From contig NC_084924.1 in assembly GCF_958298935.1 (NCBI RefSeq), positions 4,278,001 to 4,342,000 of the forward strand: 64,000 nucleotides of DNA. Direction: 5' to 3'. Shown here piece by piece: positions 32,052 to 41,145 of this stretch (the stretch's first letter is position 1; each line of letters starts with the position of its first letter). This DNA comes from Phragmites australis (taxonomy: Eukaryota; Streptophyta; Magnoliopsida; Poales; Poaceae). The position numbers and the translations under genes are program-made. The notes below the pieces were generated by a model. It was not told the DNA's origin, did no database searches, and saw only the letters and a list, made by a program, of their open reading frames with translations.

Positions 32052-33860
32052 GAAAAAAGTCCACGTTGTCTCCTTTAACTGCTACCTGAGTCTGTTGGTG
32101 TCTCTCTTAAACATAAAACCAACTATCTCACATCCTTCAATTATTCAAACCGATTCAATTTACCTCCTTAATTGATTTTGATAGTGATTTCATCTTACAT
32201 GGCAGTGGACTTCTCATGTCATATGACATCTCATCTCTTCTTCCCTCTTTTCTCTCTCTCAAAAAAAAGACGACTCGCATGCACACCGGAGCGCGTCCGC
32301 CTTTTTTCTCGGCAACGAGCACGCCGTGGGAGCGGACGAGCTCCATCGCCCGGCTGCGCCATATCATGAGCTCCGTGCCAACGGCGACATTCGTGCTGAT
32401 GTACTCTTTGAGGAACGTCTCGACCATGATCATCGGGTTTGCAGTGAGCACGCACCGGCGCCTGCACGCTGAGAATACGCGCCACAACTTCGGGTGGAGG
32501 TCAGAGTTGTAGAACTTGAGAAATACTGCGCACACCATGGCCTCGATGTCGACAACCCTGACGTCGGCCATGGACGCGAAGTTGAGCACCTGGATGCCGC
32601 CCATCTCGGACATGAGGTAGTAGAGAAGTAGCAGCCATGTGCGCGAAGCACGCCTTTGAAGTACGGGAACGGGCTCTAGCCACACAGCAACATGCCATCC
32701 AGGTCAGCTTGAGCCATGGCTCATCGAGGACGAAGATCGACGCAGTGAGCTTGCCGCCGGACTCGAAGAAGAAAGGTGTGGACCCTTAGTTTTTTTTTCC
32801 CAAAAATAGAGCGCCACTGCCGCCGCCATCGATCTCTAGCTCTGACCGTCGTTTGTCCTATCTGACCTCACGGTGAGCACCGCTTGCTCCTACTCTACCA
32901 CCCTGGCCCCTCCTTTCTCTCTCTCCACAGTCGCAACCGCCTCCTTACCGAGCCATCATGGTTGCTGCCCTATCTTGCTCGTCGCTAGTCGCTAGCAAGA
33001 CCTCCACATCTGATCTGAGCCTATGGTGAGCATCACTGTGCCCCCCCTCTCTTTCTCGGGCCCTATCTCTCCCTGTCCATGCCCGTGCAAAGGGCCTCAC
33101 CTAGAGCACCTCCTCCTCCGCCCCTTCTCCATCATCGCTAGCCGTCGACGAAGCCATTCCAACCAAACAACACCACCGGAGCACTAGCTGCACCCCCCAA
33201 CACCCTCCCACACCTCTTGTTTAGCCCCAAGCAGCTGCCACCAACTCCGACGAGCTCTCGCTGTCACTACAGCCAGCGTACTATGACTTAGAACCCACCT
33301 TCATAGGCGCCAACAGCAGCGGCTGGGTACCACGGGGGATTCGTGGCTGACCACCTCCTCTGCCTCCTTTGTACGAGCCCATGCCTGTGCGAGGCCACCG
33401 CCGAGCCGCCTCCTCCGCCGCCTCCTTCGCCGCCTTTCCTCTCCGCCGTTAGGTGCCTTGGTGCACCCTTGAGCCAATCCGAACAGTGAACAAGCTTCAC
33501 TATCTCCCATGGGCCCTCTTTTCGCGCTCCATGTCGAGTTCCGCACTGTTTAGCTTGTTCTGACCAAACTTCGGCGAACGCACCACCGTTTACATGCTAT
33601 TCTGAGCCGCCCCTCTCTCTCTCCCTCGGTGCCCCTCTCTCTGTTTGACTGATGCGTGGGATCTGCTGTGCCACCTCAGTGTCTTTTGACCCGGTCGAAG
33701 ATGAGTTGTCACCACGTAGGATGAAATCACTGTCCAAACCGGTTTAGGGAGGAAAAACAAACTGTTTCAATTGTTACGGGAGCCTCTATATCTGGTTTTC
33801 GGTCCAGGGAGGAAAATTAGATAGTGACAATAGTTGAAAGAGCTAAAATAGACTTTTTCC
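32052..33860. mobile_element. Pack-MULE, 1809 bp, carrying a GPAT gene fragment
   Basis: Termini GAAAAAAGTCC (left) and GGACTTTTTC-like (right, GACTTTTTCC) begin inverted repeats of about 165 bp. Deep in the arms, ATAGTGATTTCATCTTACAT on the left pairs with the complement of ACGTAGGATGAAATCACTGT on the right. The element is flanked by 9-bp duplications TCAGGAAAA (32043-32051) and TCAGAAAAA (33861-33869), one mismatch. The homologous unoccupied site in copy B reads TCAGGAAAA once (53517-53525). Between the arms lie a minus-strand GPAT fragment and a C/T-rich stretch (32800-33640). There is no transposase, so it is non-autonomous. Confidence 0.88.
32285..32710 (-). pseudogene. Captured fragment of a glycerol-3-phosphate acyltransferase (GPAT) gene
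   Basis: The minus-strand translation from 32705 starts D-L-D-G-M-L-L, the phosphatase-like motif at the N-terminus of plant sn-2 GPATs. A stop follows, then S-P-F-P-Y-F. After a frame change comes S-M-A-D-V-R-V-V-D-I-E-A-M, then L-P/H-P-K-L-W-R-V-F and A-N-P-M-I-M-V-E-T-F-L-K-E-Y, then V-G-T-E-L. In intact GPATs these steps cover about the first 150-170 residues. The acyltransferase half is missing. Such enzymes acylate glycerol-3-phosphate at the endoplasmic reticulum for cutin or suberin monomers. Here it is only a captured exon piece with a stop and frame shift, antisense to the PHAS-like transcript it interrupts. Confidence 0.75.
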
Positions 33861-34615
33861 TCAGAAAAATGTGCTCTGGAACCAGGCCGGCTCATAGATA
33901 GCGCTGCTCTGATCGGTGCTTCTGATGGATAGTACGACATGTTTGGTGCCTCCCATGTGAATGTCGCTGCCTTGTTGCGCACTGCTTGATATGTCCATTG
34001 CTCCACATTGCATACGGAGTATTCGTGGCGCTCCCATTCAGGGATTAAAATTTTGCCAATTTTCGGTAAAATTTTATGAATTTCAGGAATTTTAGAAGGG
34101 AATGAAATATCTAATTTTAAATTTTTTTTCTTTTACTGATATATAAGACCCATATAGCATAGGATGAGAAATGACCGAAATTTTACGAATTTTAGTCTTT
34201 TTATTGTGAAAAAAAATTGTAAAATGAAATTAAAATTGCTACTCCCGTTGCGTCCAGTCATGTTTCAGGGGTGCCATCGAATGATTATTTTCTAGCGTAA
34301 TCAGGCTCATGAAGAAACGAGCAGCACTTGAGAAAGAATCTTTGATGCTTAAGTGTGATCAACATGACAGCATGTGGCTCACTACGGCCTGCCCACTAGA
34401 GGCGCGTTGACAAGTGCTGGAATGCAAAGATGGACGTGAATTGCTGATGAAATTGACACTTTTCTCTTCCTTGTTAAAACATTTCATGCTTACATTCACC
34501 TCTAGCTAGGGAGAGTCTATCCAGTAACATTTCATGAGGAACACAAGACAAAAAATGCAAAAAAATATATTGCAGTAGTTCCTTAGTTCTTTTAGATTTC
34601 ACACTAGTTCGTAAG

Positions 34616-37173
34616 CAAGGTTAAAAATTCGTTTGAACCCCGAAATGTGGAGGTGACCGATTTTCTGGTATTCGTGATATTCATAAAATTCAATCGAAAT
34701 TCAATGAGAATTCGATCGAATTCACTCGGTCAAACTAGTTTGACCACGGCAAAAAAAAAACAACCGAATTGTGGATTTAGTAATCAGATGATTTCATCGA
34801 TTAATTGCCCGATTTCTTTGGTAGGTGATCGAATTTGCCGAAATTTGATGACATCGAAAACCGTTCAATTTTAACAAAAACCGACTAAATTGGAACAAAA
34901 ATCGAGCGGACAAAATTGTAATCGTTAAAATGCAAAAAATCAGGAAAAATAGGGCAAAAATTGTGTTAAAAATCAGATTTTTTTTTTACATGATCTTTGC
35001 TATATTTTTGACATTTCGAAGGAAACAAATAGATATTAATAGCAATACGAGCATGGCCATACAATTGTTTCATCGAATATATTCATACATTACATAAGTA
35101 ACACATCAAATTAATAATTATATCGAATTGTTCGTACAAAAGCTAGAAACACAATCACATGCCACACAAGATAGCACATTAGTAGTATACATCCATCAAT
35201 ACTTATCAAAGTGATGATCGATGCTTGAAATGTAGTTTTCATAGTATCCACGCCACGTGCAATCTACGATATGAACAAAAATTAGTATAATACCATGGTA
35301 TGCAAATAAAGTAGTTACGAAAAGTAAATTATCATCACATTCAGTACCACCAGCTTCTATTAAGGTGATTACATTGGGCTGTATTGTACTTCTCGATGGA
35401 CATGAGTATTGTTCCTCATGTAGATAGCAACTCAACTTTAAACTCTAACCAACTTTGCCTCGTCCACATAGAAGTGGTTGGCCATTATCCTTACAATATG
35501 GTATAAAACTCAAGGTCTTGTCACTCATAAACCCACTGAATAAGAGACTGTGACTGAGCATCGGGGACATGATAGTGGTACGGATATGATCTAGAATTAC
35601 TCTCCATGCCATAGTTACTGCAAGAGCTCGTACTATATTGTAGTTCATTATGACCACCTTGTATGACATGCCTTTGTGAGAATGTAGCACTATGGTCATG
35701 GTCATGTATGGTATGTGTAAACTGATTCTCACTAGTGAATTGCACAGAAACAACGATAGGGGATGGGCGTGGGGGGCACCGCCTCCCTAACCGTCATCGT
35801 CACCACTATCTGTCTTTGAGTTGCTATCATTAGACTTTTGGTAAGTTGAGCTCTTTGAGCCACTATCCGTACTCTCATCACTTTACACTTGTCTTTTGCC
35901 CTTAACCTTAATCTTATTGATCTTCTTTCGATGCACATTTTTGCTGCTTCTTCTTTCTCATGTATGTGTCACCAACCACTTTAGCAGCCCATTGTGATAA
36001 CGTAGGTACCCAGTATGCCGTTGCAAATCATGTGGATTTACTGAGTCTGTCACTAGGTGAGTTGGCAGGGGTATGTCACTGTCAGTGTCCTCCTCATCAA
36101 GCTCTGAGGTAGCATTTAATTTGTCAGTCTCCATCTAGTCTTGCAACGGATTGTTCACCTCATTCAATGTGAGCTCCATAAGCCGCTGAAATGAATCATC
36201 ATCGACAGTCGACCTGATACCTGCATCCAAATTATTCTGCATTCTTAGGTTGTAGTTTATATATACCAACTTATGAAGCTTCTCGTAGCTTAACTGGTTG
36301 CGAAGTTTCGTGTGGATAAATGCAAATGTACTTCAGTTCATCTCACACCCACTACATGAAGCACACTGAGACACTAGGCGCCTGACAAGCATCGTTAGTG
36401 TAGGTGTAGACGAACCGAACATAGGCAACTATTGCGCTATAAGTAGATAAAGTCATCTAACATTTAGAAAATAACATATGCAACAGTTAGATATGTCAAT
36501 ATGTAACAGGTGGAGACTTGCCGTCACATGCCATCCGTGAAATAAGCGGACTAGAGAATGATTGAGACTTTGTCCTATATTTCAATCTCATGAATTGCTT
36601 CAGCAACAGTATTAAGATCGGTCATACTCTCGAATGTCTCCCAGAGATCTTTGAACAAGGTTGTTCTCATGCCATACACCTAGTGCGTGCGGGGATTCAA
36701 TACATCGCTGAAAATTGATGATCAAATCATTACTACCATAAGCATTAGTACTATAAGAATTAATACTATAAGAATTAGTACCAGCATTCACGTTGGTCCC
36801 TTTCTATAAATCATACATTCTGCGATCAACAATAGCCATATACGTATCAAAGCTATCTCTATCATTGTAATACAGGTCGAAATGGACTGTTTATATTGTG
36901 CATTCAGCCTGTTTCGACCTTTTTTCAATCCATCAATGTTTGAGCACTTTATTCCTGCTGCAAACAAATTTTTTTATTTTTTCACATATAGTCTTAAAAT
37001 TATCTCTAGTTTTTTATGAATTTTTTTGTGAAATTTTTTAAAAATTTTAGATCTGATTTGAATTTTTTGAATTCAAATATGAATTTTGATCGTATTACAA
37101 ATTCGGATCGCACCGATTTAACCGATATTCACGATATGTGAGTGGTTTTCAACGCATTTTTTTTTAAACTCTG
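34616..37173 (-). mobile_element. hAT transposon remnant
   Basis: The left end CAAGGTTAAAAATTCGTTTG and the right end (reverse complement CAGAGTTTAAAAAAAAATGC) are similar hAT-type termini. Degenerate transposase sequence lies between on the minus strand. Expected 8-bp target duplications are not seen; the left flank matches copy B while the right flank resembles sequence downstream of site 8. This suggests a deletion or recombination after insertion. Confidence 0.6.
35190..36900 (-). pseudogene. hAT transposase remnant
   Basis: Minus-strand translation near 36400-36230 reads R-L-V-S-Q-C-A-S-C-S-G-C-E-M-N, stop, S-T-F-A-F-I-H-T-K-L-R-N-Q-L-S-Y-E-K-L-H-K-L-V-Y-I-N-Y-N-L. This is the hAT C-terminal dimerisation region common in grass hAT proteins, with the usual tryptophan codon changed to TGA. 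Below it come acidic stretches (D-E-E-D-T-D-S-D) and the low-complexity H/S/Q-rich tail (35445-35750). Many stops and frameshifts are present, so it is inactive. Confidence 0.75.
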
Positions 37174-37600
37174 CTTACAAAGGAGAACGCTGCTGCGATA
37201 GGTGGCTCTTGTTGTCTCCCCCACCACTTCGTGCTTGTGGGGTTTGTCGCTGCCGTCTTGCCCGCCAACGCAACGCCTCTCGCCTGAGATTCAGGTCGTC
37301 AGCCCTCGCCCACAGAAGCATCAGAACCATGAACAACATGCAGGATGTTGCACACGGATGCAGTAGCCTAGTGGCTCTCCAGCTGAACTCTATTTCTCGG
37401 AGGGCTACCGTGGAAATACTTTTGAGGATTATTTTTAGTGTGGAATGTTTCTTTCTAATGTGAAAACTTAATCAGGCCTTATAGCCCATTATATTACGTC
37501 CATTAACTAGTACACTTTAGTCACTTGTTTAACATTTGAAAACAAGGCCATGAGCCATGTTATCGATGTGGGGACAAATCTTTCACACTGGTAACAAAAA
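37174..37600 (+). ncRNA. PHAS-like downstream-region relic (no target site)
   Basis: GGAGAACGCTGCTGCGATAG followed by CTTCGTGCTTGTGG, and later GTGGAAATACTTTTGAGGAT and AACTTAATCAGGCCTTA, parallel 48014-48650 downstream of site 8 (GAGAACGCTGCTCTGATCGG, TGGAAATCCTTTTGAGAGTG, AACTTAATCAGGCCTTACAG). No promoter or target site remains; the hAT remnant adjoins the left edge. It is read as the 3' part of a lost PHAS-like copy. Confidence 0.4.
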
Positions 37601-37840
37601 CAAGGTCATCAGGACTACATCCTTCATACCGGGCTTTTCCTCTATCGTGCTCGCCAGAGTTCGCTTACGTACGTGAGTTATGACATGTTAATTTCATCTA
37701 CTGGTCACCAGCTAGTCAGCTACCACCACTCGGAGCCTTCAATCTTTTGGATGCACCGACTGGAAAAGCTCATTTCTATCATCTACTCATCATATTCACC
37801 CGCCAACAGCTCCTGCGATCAATTATATGATTCATGTCTC

Positions 37841-38834
37841 CAGCGGCGGACCCAGGATTCGCATAATGGGTATTCAAACTTAAAAAAAATATTCAAACAA
37901 AAAATGTCCCAATTTACAATAGCATAACTGAAGTACACAAATTGTTCACGGTGGTGGTATCTTAGCCAATTTAGAGAAATTATAAAATAATTAAGAAAAC
38001 TATAATTCAACTCTGTATTTTTTATGGCTTGAAAACGCTCGATGATATTATTATCCTTGACTTGCACAAAAAATGTCACGCTCTATAAACACGTTACATA
38101 GAAACTTCAACACTGACAACTAGCGACCTTAGCGAAACTTGACTGGTCTTCATGGTAAGCTATCTAATTTTAGCACATTACATTAAAATTTCAGCACACA
38201 AGTAAGCTATCTAATTGAATAACCTCGTGTTTTCAGATGAATCGAACAAAATTACAAACATTAGAGTGGAAAATTTAAAAGTGTGCTGGCGCTAAATTAG
38301 CTCACCTTTCGTTTTGGCTCTGGAGTTTGTCCTAGCACCTAGTCGGCTACCAACTGCCTGCGGCGTGCACCCTCGCCGCACTGCCCGTCTACCCCCCTGG
38401 AGCAGTGGAGCCCTGGACAGCATGACGAGTCACGACTGGTCGGCTGGACGCCTGGTCCTACTGCCGGCCGGTCGCCTGCCCAATACTCGGGCCTGCGACC
38501 CTGCTTGGACGCCTTGCCTCCTGTCGCCCCACCGGACAACTACCTCAAAACCCTAGGCACATGCATGAGCTCACGGTGACACAGTCTGGTGCGCGGAAGC
38601 GAGTCACGAGACGACGAGAATACAATTTAAGGAATTGAGGTCATGATCGGTTGGTCTGGTGGAGCCTCTCATGGCATGTGGGTTGGATGAGATTAGGCTG
38701 TTGAGGTGGGCTCAAAATCGAATCCAGCCTATGTCAGTTTATACACAAGTATATATCTTATATATACTCGATTTTTTTATAAAAATAATAGGTATTCAAT
38801 TGAATACCCATGAATCGTGGCAGGTCCGCCCATG
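37841..38834. mobile_element. Non-autonomous hAT element, 994 bp, with 8-bp target duplication
   Basis: The left terminus CAGCGGCGGACCCAGG and the right terminus (reverse complement CATGGGCGGACCTG) are hAT-type inverted ends, with GGGTATTCAA shared just inside. The flanks are the perfect 8-bp repeat CATGTCTC (37833-37840 and 38835-38842). The interior includes a GC-rich stretch (38300-38570) that keeps frames open on both strands, but no transposase domain is recognised. Confidence 0.8.
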
Positions 38835-38939
38835 CATGTCTCTTTGCTTCACCGGATCTATCGAGTGAGCCTGCCACAACACAAATTCTGATCCCTCATT
38901 CCAATTTGACACATCCCTTCTCTGCTATTAAAATATAAG

Positions 38940-39240
38940 ATATACTCCCCCAGTCACAAATTTAATAAGTGTAGTTTTGAATTACATATAATCAATTATT
39001 TTAAACTTTGGTTGTAAATTACTTTTTATGTATTGAGTCAGATATTTGAAAATAATATGAACTGAGTCAGATATTTGAAAATGATACAAACATATTTGTC
39101 TCAAAAAGTAGTTTATAAGCATATTATAAAAAAAATAGTAGTTAAAGTTGTATTTTGACAATCATGTTAATATCCAAAATCTTGCTCTCTTTTTTTCTTC
39201 AAATCAAAGTTTTCAACATGCCACCTAGCTAGAGCTTGGA
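38940..39240. repeat. Stowaway-like MITE remnant
   Basis: TACTCCCCCAGTCACAAATT at 38943 resembles a Stowaway terminus (CTCCCTCCGTCxCAAA). The AT-rich interior includes a local duplication of GAGTCAGATATTTGAAAAT (39035 and 39063). The far end is not clear. Confidence 0.45.
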
Positions 39241-39276
39241 TAATTTACCAAGAGCAGAAGTGGACTAGCAGCAAAA

Positions 39277-39515
39277 ATTTGATTTTGTACAACATACGTG
39301 ACCGTATTTGCTTAAATAGACAACTATTTTTCGTATTTACAATTTTAGCACATGTATTCGGCACACGATGTGCCGAAAACGATTTTTCGGTACACGGTGT
39401 ACCGAAAAAGGCATTTTCGGCACACCGTGTGCCGAATACAACCAAAAAGCGTATTCGGCACACGGTGTGCCGAATACAGTTGGTATTCGGCACACCGTGT
39501 GCCGAAATACCTTTT
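39277..39515. repeat. MULE left terminal inverted repeat with five palindromes
   Basis: Starts ATTTGATTTTGTACAACATA. It contains five spaced palindromes of the type CGGCACACCGTGTGCCG or CGGTACACGGTGTACCG at a spacing of about 27-30 bp (about 39358-39510). These may be transposase-binding sites or fold into cruciforms. Confidence 0.85.
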
Positions 39516-39723
39516 TTTTCGTACTCCTCCCATTACGTGATTTGCCTGTGTAATTTATGTAACAAAATTAAAAATTTGCTAATCTAAAATATTTTAAAAT
39601 GCATGAGTAAAAAAACAGTCTTTAAGGCGACCAATAGTCTTAACAGGGTATATTTGAACATGGGCAAGATTAATAAGGTATCAATGATCATCTTAAAATG
39701 GCAATAGAAAGTGATGATGTAGA

Positions 39724-40906
39724 TTAACGAAATCGTCGAGACATTGGTGGTATGAAATCGTCGTCGTCATCATCTGGAGGTATCACGATTGGAGCACGTG
39801 CTCTTGTATGGTTCGTTGAACCTTGTACCGTGTGGCTATGGCTGGTGGAATGTCGAGGCATAGATGGCATGAAATCGTCGTCATCGTCGTCGTCCGGAGG
39901 TATCACGGTTCGAGCACGTGCTCTTGTATTGTGCGTTGAATCTTCTCCTGTGTGGCTGGTGGAACGCCGAGGCATTGGTGGCATGAAATCGTCGTCGTCA
40001 TCGTCTGGAGGTATCACGATTGGAGCACGTGGTCTTGTATGGTTCGTTGAACCTTGAACCGTGTGGCTGTGGCTGGTGGAACGTCGAGGCATTGATGGTA
40101 TGAAATCGTCGTCATCGTCGTCGTCCGGAGGTATCACGGTTCGAGCACGTGCTCTTGTATTGTTCGTTAAACCTTCTCCTATGTGGCTGATGGAACGCCG
40201 AGGCATTGGTGGCATGAAATCGTCGTCGTCGTCGTCGTCGTCTTCAGGTATCGCGGTAGTAGGATGTGCTCTTGTAGTAAGAGTTGAACCTTCTCCTGTG
40301 TGGCTGGTGGAACACCGAGGCATTAGTGGCATCAAATTTTCATCAGCTCTTGTACCCCTTGGGTTCGCTGATCTTCGTCGTCTTCGACGCGAACCAGGCA
40401 GCACACCCCCGCCGAAGAGCATTTGCATTGCCAAGAGGTGTGGTATTTCTTTGTTGATTAACTCCGCGTCTTCTGGGAATGCCTAAAGCAGAAAAGGGGT
40501 ATTCGAATAAAAAACAATAAGACAACTATGGTGATGAAATAGAAAATGACGAACCTGTATGTGGGATGCATACTGGTCGGGCAACATCGCCATCCTTCGT
40601 TGCCTCATACAGAAACCCAGTAAAGAAGGATGGTCGGCTAGTTCGCAAACCCTGAGGTATATTCGGCGGCGCTCATGTAATAGGGCCCTAAGGTCGTCGG
40701 TTGTTACATGTAGAAGTGGAACGGTGAACGCAGAACATGGCGGTCTTGTATTTAATTTAGACACAGCTTGGATTAGGTTGCTCTCTTTGAAGGAATCATC
40801 CTTCCCTCCACGCACAACCTGCAAGCAGGCAGTTAATGCTATATCGATCGTTGTATATGTCCATGAGAATGCAGTAGTAGAATTTCTCGCCATATTGAGA
40901 TTTCCC
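39724..40906 (-). CDS. MULE third gene: unknown protein with Asp-rich tandem repeats
   Basis: Two exons are supported. The first runs from about 40906 (ATG at 40893) down to 40555, ending ACATACAG|GTTCGT. The second runs from 40482 (after TGCTTTAG) to the stop at 39724, and the phase fits. The N-terminal ~110 residues look globular (A-F-S-W-T-Y-T-T-I-D-I-A-L-T-A-C-L, later R-R-I-Y-L-R-V-C-E-L-A-D-H-P). A basic patch R-R-R-R-R follows, then four full units and one partial of a 37-40 residue repeat: P-P-D(6-8)-F-M/I-P-x-M-P-R-R-S-T-S-H, a linker, T-R-A-R-A. Two linker types alternate (T-G-E-G-S-T and S-H-T-V-Q-G-S-T). I do not recognise a family. It has no visible stop or frameshift. A role in transposition is only inferred from position. 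Confidence 0.6.
39740..40340. repeat. Alternating ~117-bp coding repeats
   Basis: The DNA behind the Asp-rich protein repeats. On the plus strand each unit has GGCATGAAATCGTCGTCGTC, then GGAGGTATCACG and GAGCACGTGCTCTTGTAT. Two forms alternate, giving a higher-order period of about 233 bp. Confidence 0.85.
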
Positions 40907-41145
40907 TGCAACTTTTTTGGTCTGCACCAAAGCACGATTCGCTGGTTATTTAACAAACAATAAACATGTATGAAATGTCGAAAATGATATATACAAATAC
41001 TTAATAAGTTACTGATAAATAAGTTATGTGTCATAATTAGTTAAAAAAGATTATGTAAACTAAATATAATTACTTGAACACTGAAGTGTATGGCATAGTA
41101 CAAATGAGTACATAATATAGTGTATGGCATAGTACAAATGGCTCT

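Larger units (their letters stand above)
31920..34340 (+). ncRNA. PHAS-like locus 7, interrupted by a Pack-MULE
   Basis: A TATA box (CTTTATAAACGCC, 31918-31930) is followed 107 bp later by a miR2118-like site at 32028-32049. A 1.8-kb Pack-MULE is inserted two bases after the site, and its 9-bp target duplication (TCAGGAAAA) overlaps the site's 3' end. The native downstream part resumes at 33861 with GTGCTCTGGAACCAGG and continues to about 34340. The site itself is intact, so any transcript from this promoter would now run into MULE sequence. The paralogue at 53394 shows the uninterrupted state. Confidence 0.55.
31560..34615 (+). repeat. Segmental duplication, copy A (interrupted)
   Basis: Copy A matches 53045-54560 (copy B) from TCGAGCTCCTAGC onward through the PHAS-like promoter, target site and downstream sequence (GGAACCAGGCCGGCT, GCGCTGCTCTGATCGGTGCT) to ACTAGTTCGTAAG. 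Copy A is interrupted by the Pack-MULE at 32052-33860. Copy B has a different small insertion (about 54035-54420). Confidence 0.8.

Noticed and set aside
39279..39587. Overlapping frames with repeated F-G-T-R-C-A-E and S-A-H-R-V-P-N motifs
   Set aside because: They are translations of the palindromic MULE inverted repeat, mirrored at 47217-47802.
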